From NCBI RefSeq assembly GCF_014648815.1, contig NZ_BMRV01000005.1:260758-324757 (forward strand): DNA of 64,000 nt, given 5' to 3'. The stretch's first letter is position 1, and every line of letters starts with the position of its first letter. Source of the stretch: Streptomyces flaveolus. Its GTDB lineage: Bacteria; Actinomycetota; Actinomycetes; Streptomycetales; Streptomycetaceae. Below the pieces are notes generated by a model, which searched no databases, had not been told where the DNA came from, and worked only from the letters and a program-made list of their open reading frames with translations. Position numbers and translations under genes: made by a program. This document shows, piece by piece, positions 7,854 through 15,273 of this stretch.

Positions 7854-9314
7854 TCAGAGCCCGGACGTCCCCAGTCCCGGCGCGTCGGCGCGCACGTCGA
7901 CCCGCTCCTGCTGAGCCCGTACCCCGCCCCGCTCGTCACCGAGACCCCGGGACGGCCCCTGGCACCCCTGCGCGGCGGCGATACCCAGGGCGACCAGCAG
8001 CGTCACCACCACGAACACGGTCAGCCGCTGTCGCAGCAGCCGCGGATTCGCGGGACGCAGCCGGGTCCCCGTGGTCCTCTGACCCGGACGGCCGGACCCG
8101 CGCGACCCGGGCCGGCTGCCGCCGGAGCGGGTGCCGTTGCGCCCGGTGTCGCGGGAGGCGGGTGTGGGCCGCGCCCCCGACCGGGATCCCGCGCGGCCGC
8201 CGCGCGCGGCACCGCCGCGGGACGTGCTGTCGCCCCGGGCGGACGAGCCCCCGCGTGACGGCACGTCACCGCGTGAGGAGGGGCCTCTGCCGCGCGCGGG
8301 CGTGGCGCCCCGCGCGGGCGTACCGCCCCGGGAACCCGAGGGACCCCGGGGCGCGGGAGTGCCCTGACCGCCCGGCTGCCCCTGCGGGCGCCGCTGGACA
8401 CGCTCCCGCTCCGGATAGGTGTCGGCGAGCTGTCCCGTGGGCCGGTCCGTCTCCGCGGAACGCGGCGCTGGCGGCCGTACGTCGGCGATCCCCTGGGCCT
8501 CCCGGGCGGCGATCTCCTTGAGCCGCAGGGACAGCTGGAGGGTGCTCGGCCGCTCGTCGGGGTCCTTCGCCAGGCACGCCCGGACCAGCGGCGCCAGCGC
8601 GTCCGGGACCCCGTGGAGCTGGGCCTCCTCGTGCACCACGCGGTACAGCATCACCTCGGAGCTGCCGTGCCCGAAGGGCGAGTCGCCCATCGAGGCGTAC
8701 GCCAGCGTGGCACCCAGCGAGAACACGTCCGTGGCCGGAGTGACAGCCGCCCCGCGCACCTGTTCCGGCGCGAGGAAGCCGGGCGAGCCGACCGCCGTGC
8801 CGACGTGCGTGAGCGTCGAGGCACCCGTCGCCCAGGCGATGCCGAAGTCGATGATCCGCGGCCCCTTCGGGGACAGCAGGATGTTGGACGGCTTCAGGTC
8901 CCGGTGCACGACCCCCGCCTCGTGCACGGCGACCAGGCCCTCGGACAGGGCGGCCCCGACGGCGGCGACGTCCGCCGCACCGAGCGGACCCTCGTCGACG
9001 ACCTTGTCGTGCAGGGACGGCCCGGGGACGTACTGCGTCGCGAACCAGGGCCGGTCCGCGTCCAGGTCCGCGGCGACCAGCCGCGCGGTGCACCCGCCGC
9101 GGATCCGCCGGGCCGCCGACACCTCGCGGGCGAACCGGGACCGGAACTCCTGGTCCTCCGCGAGGTCCGGCCGGATGACCTTCAGCGCGACCCGTTGCCC
9201 CTTCTTGTCGGAGCCCAGGTAGACCACGCCCATACCGCCCGCGCCGAGCCGCCTGTGAAGCCTGAACGAGCCGACGACGCGCGGGTCCTCGCGCCTCAGG
9301 CGCATCATCGCCAT
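7854..9314 (-). CDS. Membrane-anchored Ser/Thr protein kinase with RGG-like tail
   Basis: A 486-residue protein. The Hanks-type kinase domain occupies ~1-270: glycine loop LGAGGMGVVYLG, lysine in VALKVIRPD, catalytic HRDLKPSN, DFGIAWATG and APEQVRG, all intact. Next comes ~150 residues rich in Arg, Gly, Ser and Pro with RGG/RGD-like units. A single transmembrane helix near the C-terminus (VFVVVTLLVALGIAAAQGC) leaves only ~35 residues outside. There are no PASTA or other sensor repeats. In-frame starts exist at 9350 and 9320. ATG 9314 is preferred because GGGG lies 6 bp before it; the family domain begins ~15 residues later. Substrates are unknown. Confidence 0.88.
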   Translation of the reverse strand: MAMMRLRREDPRVVGSFRLHRRLGAGGMGVVYLGSDKKGQRVALKVIRPDLAEDQEFRSRFAREVSAARRIRGGCTARLVAADLDADRPWFATQYVPGPSLHDKVVDEGPLGAADVAAVGAALSEGLVAVHEAGVVHRDLKPSNILLSPKGPRIIDFGIAWATGASTLTHVGTAVGSPGFLAPEQVRGAAVTPATDVFSLGATLAYASMGDSPFGHGSSEVMLYRVVHEEAQLHGVPDALAPLVRACLAKDPDERPSTLQLSLRLKEIAAREAQGIADVRPPAPRSAETDRPTGQLADTYPERERVQRRPQGQPGGQGTPAPRGPSGSRGGTPARGATPARGRGPSSRGDVPSRGGSSARGDSTSRGGAARGGRAGSRSGARPTPASRDTGRNGTRSGGSRPGSRGSGRPGQRTTGTRLRPANPRLLRQRLTVFVVVTLLVALGIAAAQGCQGPSRGLGDERGGVRAQQERVDVRADAPGLGTSGL

Positions 9315-9835
9315 GTTCATCCCCGCTGCCCGGTCCCTGTGACGTGCCACAGCTTACGTTTCCACGGCCGCCCGCGCGCAGAGGCCGCGCCCTCTGCTCC
9401 CGAGGGATTGTCGGTACGGGGTGCGAGAGTTGAAGGTCGGTCAGACCCCCGGGGGGCATGCGCGCCCGGCCCAGCCGGTAATCCCAACCGCCGGGCACGG
9501 ACGGGGGATTGGTCCACGGGAGAACGATCATGCGAGTCGGCGCCCCCGGCCGGTGTCGAGACCACGAGCCGAGCGTCGCGCACGTGATCGAAGTCACCGG
9601 ACGGCGGGTGACCCTTCCGGGAAGACCCCGAACCGTACGGGCCGGTCTCCACCCAGGGGAGTACACCGCGGCGGACGGCTCATCCTCCGGGAGGCCCGGC
9701 AATCGGTACGAGGGCATGACGCCCGGTGGTTCCCGGGCGCCTAGATTTGAGGTCAAGCGGCGGGTGCAGCACTCGTCCCCCGAGGTCAGACGCCCGCCGC
9801 TGCCAAAGACAACGGAATCGGTCAGGAGAGGGACC
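9315..9835. other. Intergenic region between kinase and 60-aa membrane peptide (divergent promoters)
   Basis: About 520 bp separate two divergently read genes. A plus-strand frame is open from ATG 9530 into the small gene downstream. It uses many A/T-ending and rare codons (CGA, AGA, GGA, CTT), so I do not take it as coding. A possible -10 element TAGATT at 9742-9747 would give an ~80-nt leader for the small gene; its -35 is weak. Nothing else was recognised. Confidence 0.45.
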
Positions 9836-10018
9836 ATGGCCCAGACGGCACCGCGGACACTGCTCCGCACACGGGAACAGCGCCGTCAGGGACGTCGTCA
9901 CCCCGTGGTGGCGACGCTCATGGCCCTGCCCCTGGCGGTCCTGCTCCTCCTCGTCTTCGACGGGTGGGAGACAGTGGCCACACAGGCGTCGTCCGTGGGT
10001 GTGATGCTGGGGCGCTGA
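9836..10018 (+). CDS. Small single-pass membrane protein, 60 aa
   Basis: Sixty residues: a basic N-terminus rich in Arg/Gln (RTREQRRQGRRHPVV), one hydrophobic helix (VATLMALPLAVLLLLVF), then a short extracellular tail ending in MLGR. The start has AGGAGAGGG 4-5 bp upstream, and codon usage becomes typical exactly from this ATG. A strong terminator follows ~90 bp later. By the positive-inside pattern the N-terminus is cytoplasmic. No family was recognised. Confidence 0.7.
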   Translation: MAQTAPRTLLRTREQRRQGRRHPVVATLMALPLAVLLLLVFDGWETVATQASSVGVMLGR

Positions 10019-10105
10019 GAAGCGACCCCCAGGCCCGGAAGAGCGGTCCGGGCGGGGACATCCATCCATGAAACCCCGTGGGGACGGGGGTGCGGCGGAC
10101 GGCAA

Positions 10106-10145
10106 AATGCCGGCGCAGCTGGGGAGCTGCGCCGGCATTGCTTTT
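10106..10145 (+). terminator. Intrinsic terminator after the 60-aa membrane peptide
   Basis: A perfect 15-bp stem (10106-10120 with 10125-10139) closes a GGGG tetraloop and is followed by GCTTTT. It is a near-classical rho-independent terminator. Confidence 0.9.
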
Positions 10146-10250
10146 CCCGCCAGAACCACGCCGGCCCACCCGACCGCCCCCGCGCACAGCCGCGGCCCGC
10201 CGTACGGCCGTAGCCCACCCCGCCCTCCCGCGCAGCTGCGGGCAGTCGTG

Positions 10251-10280
10251 CCTCCCCCAGTGCCTGAACGGCCTGGGAGG
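10251..10280. repeat. Short Streptomyces-type interspersed hairpin
   Basis: CCTCCCCCAG and a complementary CTGGGAGG flank the middle TGCC-TGAAC-GGC, giving a 30-bp imperfect palindrome; TACCCCCAG follows. Closely similar hairpins are scattered between genes in streptomycete genomes (general knowledge, not searched here). It lies in the 475-bp spacer 10019-10493, which holds no gene I can support. Confidence 0.5.
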
Positions 10281-10353
10281 TACCCCCAGGGGCGGTACGG
10301 GTGGGCGGTGGGGGAGGAGGCACCCCGACAGCGCCGGGCCGCGCGCCACCCCC

Positions 10354-10459
10354 GCCCCGCACCCACGCCGGTCACCCGATGACGCCGGGCCACGCGACCC
10401 ACCCCGGCCCCGCACCCACACCGGTCACCCGATGACGCCGGGCCACGCACCTCACCCTG
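10354..10459. repeat. Two tandem copies of a 53-bp unit
   Basis: Unit 1 spans 10354-10406 and unit 2 10407-10459. The first 42 bases differ at one position only; the last 11 diverge. The array lies just upstream of the phosphotransferase start and is not coding. Confidence 0.8.
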
Positions 10460-10493
10460 ACCGAGCCACCGAGGCACCCGTACCCTCACCCCC

Positions 10494-11453
10494 GTGACCC
10501 CCGACGCCCTCCTCCCCGCCCTGACGGCCCACGCCAGAGCAGCCGCGCACGCCCCCGCCCTCCCACCCACCCCCTGCCCCTGTGGCGCAGCCACCCTCGC
10601 GGACCGCCCCGACGCCACCGTCGTCCGCCACGCCGGCACCGTCGCCAAGGCCCACGCCGCCGACGCCGACCCGGCCCGGCTGGCACTCCGGGTCACCATC
10701 GCCGCCCGTTTCCCCGGCATCCTGCTCCCCCCACTCCACCCCACCCCCACCGACCTGCACGGACGGCTCGTCACCCACTGGCCCTACGGCACCCCCGTCG
10801 ACCCCGACGCCCCGGACGCCGCGCCCTGGGAGGCCGCCGCCACCCTCCTCGCCCGCCTCCACCGCGCCCCGTCCCCCGTCGCGGGGACACCCGTCATGCG
10901 CGGCCCCGAAAAGGCGGCCCACGCCATCGCCCGGCTGCGGACCACCGCCCCGCACCACCCGGGCACCGCCCCCGTGCTCCGGGCCTGGGCCGCGCTCCCC
11001 GCCTGGGCACGCGGCGAGGCCGCCATGCCGGACACCACCACCCTCTGCCACGGCGACCTCCACCTCGGCCAGCTCGTACGCCACCCCGCCCCCGACGGCC
11101 CCTGGCTGCTGATCGACGTGGACGACCTGGGCGTGGGCGTGCCCGCCTGGGACCTGGCCCGGCCGGCGGCCTGGTACGCCTGCGGGCTGCTCCCGTCCGA
11201 CGAGTGGGACCGCTTCCTGACCGCCTACCGCGCGGCGGGCGGCCCGGCCGTCCCGCCGGACGGCGACCCCTGGCCCGCCCTGGACGTGCCGGCGCGTGCC
11301 CTCACCGCACAGACCGCGGCCCGCGCCCTGACCAAGGCCGCCGCGGCCGGCCGCGCCCTGGACGAGGTGGAACACTCCCTGGTCGACGCCTGCGCGCGGA
11401 TGGGCGCCGTCACCCCTGCCGCCCCCGCCCCGCCTTCCTCCCCGCCGAGTTGA
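10494..11453 (+). CDS. Phosphotransferase of the aminoglycoside/maltokinase-like (APH) family
   Basis: A 319-residue protein. The kinase catalytic loop reads LCHGDLHLGQLV (residues ~182-193) and the metal-binding segment LIDVDDLGVG follows ~20 residues later. HGDLHLGQ has Gln where aminoglycoside kinases usually have Asn; mycobacterial maltokinases use the same Gln variant, so a sugar kinase is plausible. The protein is shorter than maltokinases (~450 aa), so the substrate stays open. It starts at GTG 10494. The ~15-residue C-terminus is Pro/Ala/Ser-rich and probably flexible. It is followed by a small zinc-ribbon gene with its own promoter. Confidence 0.75.
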   Translation: MTPDALLPALTAHARAAAHAPALPPTPCPCGAATLADRPDATVVRHAGTVAKAHAADADPARLALRVTIAARFPGILLPPLHPTPTDLHGRLVTHWPYGTPVDPDAPDAAPWEAAATLLARLHRAPSPVAGTPVMRGPEKAAHAIARLRTTAPHHPGTAPVLRAWAALPAWARGEAAMPDTTTLCHGDLHLGQLVRHPAPDGPWLLIDVDDLGVGVPAWDLARPAAWYACGLLPSDEWDRFLTAYRAAGGPAVPPDGDPWPALDVPARALTAQTAARALTKAAAAGRALDEVEHSLVDACARMGAVTPAAPAPPSSPPS

Positions 11454-11476
11454 GCCGAGGTTTCCCGAAGTAGGGT
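11449..11476 (+). promoter_or_regulatory. Candidate promoter for the zinc-ribbon gene
   Basis: TTGAGC (11449-11454) and TAGGGT (11471-11476) are 16 bp apart, a fair match to the principal sigma factor consensus. The element overlaps the stop codon of the preceding gene and leaves a leader of ~70 nt. Confidence 0.45.
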
Positions 11477-11553
11477 GCAACCGACCGCCGCCGGACAGAG
11501 TCTGTCCTGGCGATACGCGAAGCAGGACCGACCGGCGAGGAGTTGAGCCGAGC

Positions 11554-11838
11554 ATGCAGTGCCCCAAGTGTCACGCACCGATGCACACCTACAACCGCAA
11601 CGGCGTTCAGATCGAGCAGTGCAGCGGCTGCCGCGGGATCTTTCTCGACTACGGGGAGCTGGAGTCGCTGACCCGCCTGGAGGCGCAGTGGTCCCAGCCC
11701 GCGCCGCCGGCCCCGCCCGCCGCCCCGCAGGCCTACCCGGCCGCACCGGCTCCCGCCTGGGGCGCCCCGCAGGCCGGCCACGGCCACTACGGTCACCACC
11801 GACAGAAGAGCTTCGGCCGCATGCTGTTCTCCAGCTGA
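11554..11838 (+). CDS. Small TFIIB-type zinc-ribbon protein, 94 aa
   Basis: The N-terminal ~40 residues carry two CxxC knuckles, CPKC (residues 3-6) and CSGC (24-27), and end in GIFLDYGELESL. This is the layout of the zf-TFIIB family of small bacterial zinc-ribbon proteins. Residues ~45-75 are Pro/Ala-rich and the end is basic (HHRQKSFGRMLFSS). ATG 11554 is preceded by GCGAGGAG. The family has no firmly established function. A bidirectional terminator separates it from the tRNA cluster. Confidence 0.85.
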   Translation: MQCPKCHAPMHTYNRNGVQIEQCSGCRGIFLDYGELESLTRLEAQWSQPAPPAPPAAPQAYPAAPAPAWGAPQAGHGHYGHHRQKSFGRMLFSS

Positions 11839-11853
11839 GCGCGGGCACGACGA

Positions 11854-11884
11854 AGCCCCCGGCCGTACGAGACGGCCGGGGGCT
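11854..11884. terminator. Bidirectional terminator between zinc-ribbon gene and tRNA cluster
   Basis: A perfect 13-bp stem (11854-11866 with 11872-11884) closes an ACGAG loop. It lies 15 bp after the plus-strand gene and 9 bp beyond the 3' end of the last minus-strand tRNA, so it can serve both transcripts. Confidence 0.85.
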
Positions 11885-11893
11885 CCGGTGGTG

Positions 11894-11965
11894 TGGACGA
11901 TACTGGGATTGAACCAGTGACCTCTTCCGTGTCAGGGAAGCGCTCTCCCGCTGAGCTAATCGTCC
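11894..11965 (-). tRNA. tRNA-Val (GAC), copy 3 in transcription order
   Basis: The 72-nt gene folds as a cloverleaf. The acceptor pairs GGACGAT with ATCGTCC, the anticodon arm is CTTCC-ctGACac-GGAAG, and the T-arm contains GGTTCAATCC. The discriminator is A and no CCA is encoded. Confidence 0.95.
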
Positions 11966-11979
11966 TGGGAGATACTGCG

Positions 11980-12051
11980 TGCGCGATACTGGGATTGAAC
12001 CAGTGACCTCTTCCGTGTCAGGGAAGCGCTCTCCCGCTGAGCTAATCGCGC
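11980..12051 (-). tRNA. tRNA-Val (GAC), copy 2
   Basis: The body is identical to its two neighbours, but the acceptor stem is GCGCGAT/ATCGCGC. The two changed positions are compensated on the other strand, so pairing is kept. Anticodon loop ctGACac. Confidence 0.95.
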
Positions 12052-12070
12052 GGGGGACCCGAAGGTCCAG

Positions 12071-12142
12071 TGGACGATACTGGGATTGAACCAGTGACCT
12101 CTTCCGTGTCAGGGAAGCGCTCTCCCGCTGAGCTAATCGTCC
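12071..12142 (-). tRNA. tRNA-Val (GAC), copy 1
   Basis: Identical to the copy at 11894-11965, with acceptor GGACGAT/ATCGTCC and anticodon GAC. It lies 4 bp from tRNA-Cys, so the cluster is probably one processed transcript. Confidence 0.95.
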
Positions 12143-12146
12143 TTGG

Positions 12147-12217
12147 AGGTGGAGACGGGATTTGAACCCGTGTAGACGGCTTTGCAGGCCGTTGCCTCGC
12201 CTCTCGGCCACTCCACC
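12147..12217 (-). tRNA. tRNA-Cys (GCA)
   Basis: A 71-nt cloverleaf with acceptor GGTGGAG/CTCCACC, discriminator T as expected for Cys, and anticodon loop ctGCAaa between ACGGC and GCCGT. Confidence 0.95.
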
Positions 12218-12255
12218 AGGAGTGTAGGAGACCCGGGAGGTCTCCTGTTCCTGCG

Positions 12256-12328
12256 AGCGGACGACGAGGCTCGAACTCGCGACCTCAACCTTGGCAAGGT
12301 TGCGCTCTACCAACTGAGCTACGTCCGC
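12256..12328 (-). tRNA. tRNA-Gly (GCC)
   Basis: A 73-nt cloverleaf with acceptor GCGGACG/CGTCCGC, anticodon loop ttGCCaa, and discriminator T. It is the first gene of the minus-strand cluster. Confidence 0.95.
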
Positions 12329-12493
12329 CTGTCGGTTCGGTCCGCTTGCGCGTCCCGGCGACGTGTTGAACTCTAGCGGATTCCGGAGCCAGCACAAAAA
12401 CGCGTTTGCGCAGCGTGCTGCGGTGCCCCGGCGCACGGACCTGGTCAGGGCCCCCGGAAGGACACGTTCGGGTCACCTCGACGACACGCCGCC

Positions 12494-12499
12494 TAGACT
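12494..12499 (+). promoter_or_regulatory. -10 element placing the pabB start at the transcript 5' end
   Basis: TAGACT ends 7 bp before GTG 12507 and no ribosome-binding site lies in between. This is the layout of a leaderless transcript, common in Streptomyces. The -35 is not clear. Confidence 0.45.
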
Positions 12500-12506
12500 C
12501 GGCCAC

Positions 12507-13559
12507 GTGCTCCACCTCCCTCCCCTCGCCCGTTTCGGCGACCGTCTCGCCACCGGTCTCCTCGACGTCACGAGCGATCCCGCCGCCCTCGAATCGCGTG
12601 GCTTCTGGGCCGTGTGCGCGGACTTCGAGGGCCGTCTGACCTGCGCACGCTTCGCCGACGTACGGATGCGCGCCGTTCCCGCGCCGGTGCCGGGCCGGTG
12701 GCGGGGTCCGGCCGTCGGTGACTGGACGTCGTCCCTCGACCGCGACGCGTACACCGACGCCGTGCGCCGCATCCGCGCGTATATAGCCACCGGCGAGGTC
12801 TACCAGGCCAACCTCTGCCGGGTGCTGTCGGCGCCCGTCGCCCCGGACGCCGACGTGGACGCCCTCACCGCGCTGCTGGCCCGCGGCAACCCCGCGCCGT
12901 ACGCGGGAACGATCCGGCTGCCCGGCCACGGGGCCGAGATCGCCACCGCCTCGCCCGAGCTGTTCCTGCGCCGGGACGGCCGGACCGTCGAGTCCGGGCC
13001 GATCAAGGGCACCGGACGGACCGAGGCCGACCTGCTGGAGAAGGACTACGCCGAGAACGTGATGATCGTGGACCTGGTCCGCAACGACATCGGGCGGGTC
13101 TGCGCCACGGGCAGCGTGACGGTGCCCGACCTGTGCGCCGTGGAGAAGCACCCTGGGCTGGTCCATCTCGTGTCCACCGTGCGGGGCGAGCTGCGCGCCG
13201 GCGCCGGCTGGCCGGAGCTGCTCGGCGCCGCCTTCCCGCCCGGTTCCGTCACCGGCGCCCCCAAGTCGAGCGCCCTGCGGATCATCGAGGAGCTGGAGAC
13301 CACGCCCCGGGGCCCCTACTGCGGCGGCATCGGCTGGGTCGACGCCGACCGGGGCACCGGCGAGCTGGCCGTCGGCATCCGCACCTTCTGGATCGACCGG
13401 GCCGCGGGCCTGCTGCGCTTCGGCACGGGCGCCGGCATCACCTGGGGCTCCGACCCCGAGGGGGAGTGGCGGGAGACCGAACTGAAGGCGTCCCGGCTCC
13501 TCGCGGTAGCGTCGGGTGCGTACGAGGCGGACGGAAGTGGAGAGGCGCAACAGACGTGA
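12507..13559 (+). CDS. pabB: Aminodeoxychorismate synthase component I
   Basis: A 350-residue chorismate-binding enzyme. The signature GPIKGTGR carries the Lys typical of PabB, where anthranilate synthase has PIAGT. VMIVDLVRNDIGRV and GSVTGAPKSSALRIIEELE follow, and the C-terminus has FGTGAGITWGSDPEGEWRETE. It aminates chorismate to 4-amino-4-deoxychorismate, with ammonia from a PabA glutaminase not in this window. The next gene, pabC, completes p-aminobenzoate synthesis for folate. The frame is open back to 12363, but GTG 12507 is chosen because codon bias and homology begin there and a -10 box sits 7 bp upstream. Confidence 0.9.
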   Translation: MLHLPPLARFGDRLATGLLDVTSDPAALESRGFWAVCADFEGRLTCARFADVRMRAVPAPVPGRWRGPAVGDWTSSLDRDAYTDAVRRIRAYIATGEVYQANLCRVLSAPVAPDADVDALTALLARGNPAPYAGTIRLPGHGAEIATASPELFLRRDGRTVESGPIKGTGRTEADLLEKDYAENVMIVDLVRNDIGRVCATGSVTVPDLCAVEKHPGLVHLVSTVRGELRAGAGWPELLGAAFPPGSVTGAPKSSALRIIEELETTPRGPYCGGIGWVDADRGTGELAVGIRTFWIDRAAGLLRFGTGAGITWGSDPEGEWRETELKASRLLAVASGAYEADGSGEAQQT

Positions 13560-14377
13560 AGATCTGGCTCGACGGCGGACTGCAGGACATCGAGTCCGCC
13601 CGTGTCTCCGTGTTCGACCACGGGCTGACCGTGGGGGACGGCATCTTCGAGACGGTCAAGGCGGTGAACGGCAGGCCGTTCGCGCTGACCCGGCACCTCG
13701 ACCGGCTGGCCCGCTCGGCCCGCGGCCTGGGCCTGCCCGACCCCGACCTCGACCTGGTCCGCCGCGCCTGCGCCGCCGTCCTCGAGGCCAATCCCATGCC
13801 GCTCGGCAGGCTGCGGATCACCTACACCGGCGGCCACGGGCCACTGGGCTCCGACCGCGGGGAGCACGGCACGACCCTGGTGGTCGCCCTCGGCGAGACC
13901 GGCCGCCGTCCCGACTCCACGGCCGTGATCACGGTGCCCTGGACCCGCAACGAGCGCGGCGCGCTCACCGGTCTGAAGACCACCTCCTATGCCGAGAACG
14001 TCGTCGCCCTGGCCCGCGCCCGCGAACGAGGCGCCAGCGAGGCCCTGTTCGGCAACACGGTCGGGCAGCTGTGCGAGGGCACCGGGTCGAACGTCTTCGT
14101 CGTCCTCGACGGCGAGATCCACACCCCGCCGGTCGCCTCCGGCTGCCTCGCCGGGATCACCCGGGCCCTGGCCGTCGAGTGGACCGGCGCCCGCGAGACC
14201 GATCTCCCGCTGGACATCCTGGAGCGCGCCGACGAGGTGTTCCTGACCTCCACCCTGCGGGACGTGCAGGCCGTGCACCGGATCGACGACCGCGAACTGC
14301 CGGGCGCCCCGGGCCCGGTGACCGCCAAGGCCATGCGGATCTTCGAGGAGCGCTCCGGGGACGACCTCGACCCGTGA
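13556..14377 (+). CDS. pabC: Aminodeoxychorismate lyase (class IV aminotransferase fold)
   Basis: A 273-residue PLP enzyme. The N-terminus (SVFDHGLTVGDGIFETVKA) and LKTTSYAENVVALARARERG, with the PLP lysine in LKTT, mark the branched-chain aminotransferase/ADC lyase family. The C-terminal LERADEVFLTSTLRDVQAV matches the cofactor-phosphate region. It splits aminodeoxychorismate to p-aminobenzoate and pyruvate. GTG 13556 overlaps the pabB stop by 4 bp (GTGA), so translation is probably coupled. D-amino-acid or branched-chain transaminase activity cannot be excluded by sequence, but the pabB neighbour decides. Confidence 0.87.
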   Translation: MKIWLDGGLQDIESARVSVFDHGLTVGDGIFETVKAVNGRPFALTRHLDRLARSARGLGLPDPDLDLVRRACAAVLEANPMPLGRLRITYTGGHGPLGSDRGEHGTTLVVALGETGRRPDSTAVITVPWTRNERGALTGLKTTSYAENVVALARARERGASEALFGNTVGQLCEGTGSNVFVVLDGEIHTPPVASGCLAGITRALAVEWTGARETDLPLDILERADEVFLTSTLRDVQAVHRIDDRELPGAPGPVTAKAMRIFEERSGDDLDP

Positions 14378-14428
14378 GGCGGGATATTCGGCTGCTCCGC
14401 GGGTCTCGCGGGGGGTAGAACACCCCTG

Positions 14429-15253
14429 ATGACCACGACCCTGCGGCCGACCGAGCCGCTTCAGCGCGCGGCCGACGGGAGCCGTTCACGCCGCTACCAG
14501 GTGTGCGTGAACAGCCGTCCCGTCGGCGCGATACACCTCGCCACCTCCCCGGCCTTCGGCGACTCGGTGGCGGTGATCCACCAGCTGCGCATCGACGAAT
14601 CCGACCGCCGGCGCGGAAGGGGCACGGTCGCCGCCCTCGCCGCGGAGGAGGTGGCACGGAGCTGGGGCTGCCGGCAGATCCAGGTGAGCGTCAGAGGCGC
14701 CGACGAAGCCGGCCCGCACCTCGCCCGGGCGCTCGGCTACGTCCTGCGCACCCGCGGCATGGAGAAATCACTCGGCGGCACCCCGCCCGCCCTGCCCGCG
14801 GGCAGCAGCTCGCGGCCCATGTCGCCCGCCGAGTTCGCCGCCTGGCAGGCCTATCAGTCCGAGCAGTACGCCCGCACCTGGATGGAGCAGGGCGTCCCGG
14901 AGGCCGAGGCCCGGGCCAAGGCCCGCAACGACCACCGAACCCTGCTGCCGCAGGGCCTGCACACCGAGAACATGCTCTTCAGCGTGCTCCAGCACGATGG
15001 CGACCGGGTCGGCGTCCTGTGGCTGGCGCTGCGCGCGGACCGGGCCTACGTCTTCGACGTCGAGGCCGACGCGGCCCACCGCGGGCAGGGGCACGGCCGC
15101 ACGCTGATGCTGCTGGCGGAGACCCAGGCGCTCGCCGCAGGCCGACGTCTCGTCGGCCTGAACGTCTTCGTGGGCAACACCCCGGCCGAGCGGCTCTACG
15201 AGTCGCTCGGCTACGAGACCACCCGGTACAACTACTACAAACCGTTGCTGTAG
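14429..15253 (+). CDS. GNAT-family acetyltransferase, two GNAT-like halves
   Basis: A 274-residue protein. Residues ~20-110 form a degenerate GNAT fold (QLRIDESDRRRGRGTVAALA). Residues ~125-274 form a second, better one with the acetyl-CoA loop ADAAHRGQGHGRTLMLLAE and a typical ending GNTPAERLYESLGYETT. The family moves acetyl from acetyl-CoA to amines; the substrate is unknown. TAGAAC lies at 14417-14422, 6 bp before ATG 14429, with no ribosome-binding site, so the mRNA is probably leaderless. Confidence 0.8.
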   Translation: MTTTLRPTEPLQRAADGSRSRRYQVCVNSRPVGAIHLATSPAFGDSVAVIHQLRIDESDRRRGRGTVAALAAEEVARSWGCRQIQVSVRGADEAGPHLARALGYVLRTRGMEKSLGGTPPALPAGSSSRPMSPAEFAAWQAYQSEQYARTWMEQGVPEAEARAKARNDHRTLLPQGLHTENMLFSVLQHDGDRVGVLWLALRADRAYVFDVEADAAHRGQGHGRTLMLLAETQALAAGRRLVGLNVFVGNTPAERLYESLGYETTRYNYYKPLL

Positions 15254-15273
15254 CGGCGGGGACGGACGGCGGT

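Noticed and set aside
9530..10018. Longer version of the small membrane protein starting at ATG 9530 (162 aa)
   Set aside because: The added 102 codons use many A/T-ending and rare Arg codons and contain a likely -10 box. Normal coding bias and a good ribosome-binding site begin only at 9836.
11894..12142. CRISPR-like array (three ~70-bp repeats with short spacers)
   Set aside because: The units fold as tRNA-Val cloverleafs with GAC anticodons and are spaced irregularly.
12363..12506. N-terminal extension of PabB back to 12363
   Set aside because: The segment overlaps the tRNA-Gly promoter side, lacks codon bias and homology, and contains the -10 box of the leaderless pabB transcript.
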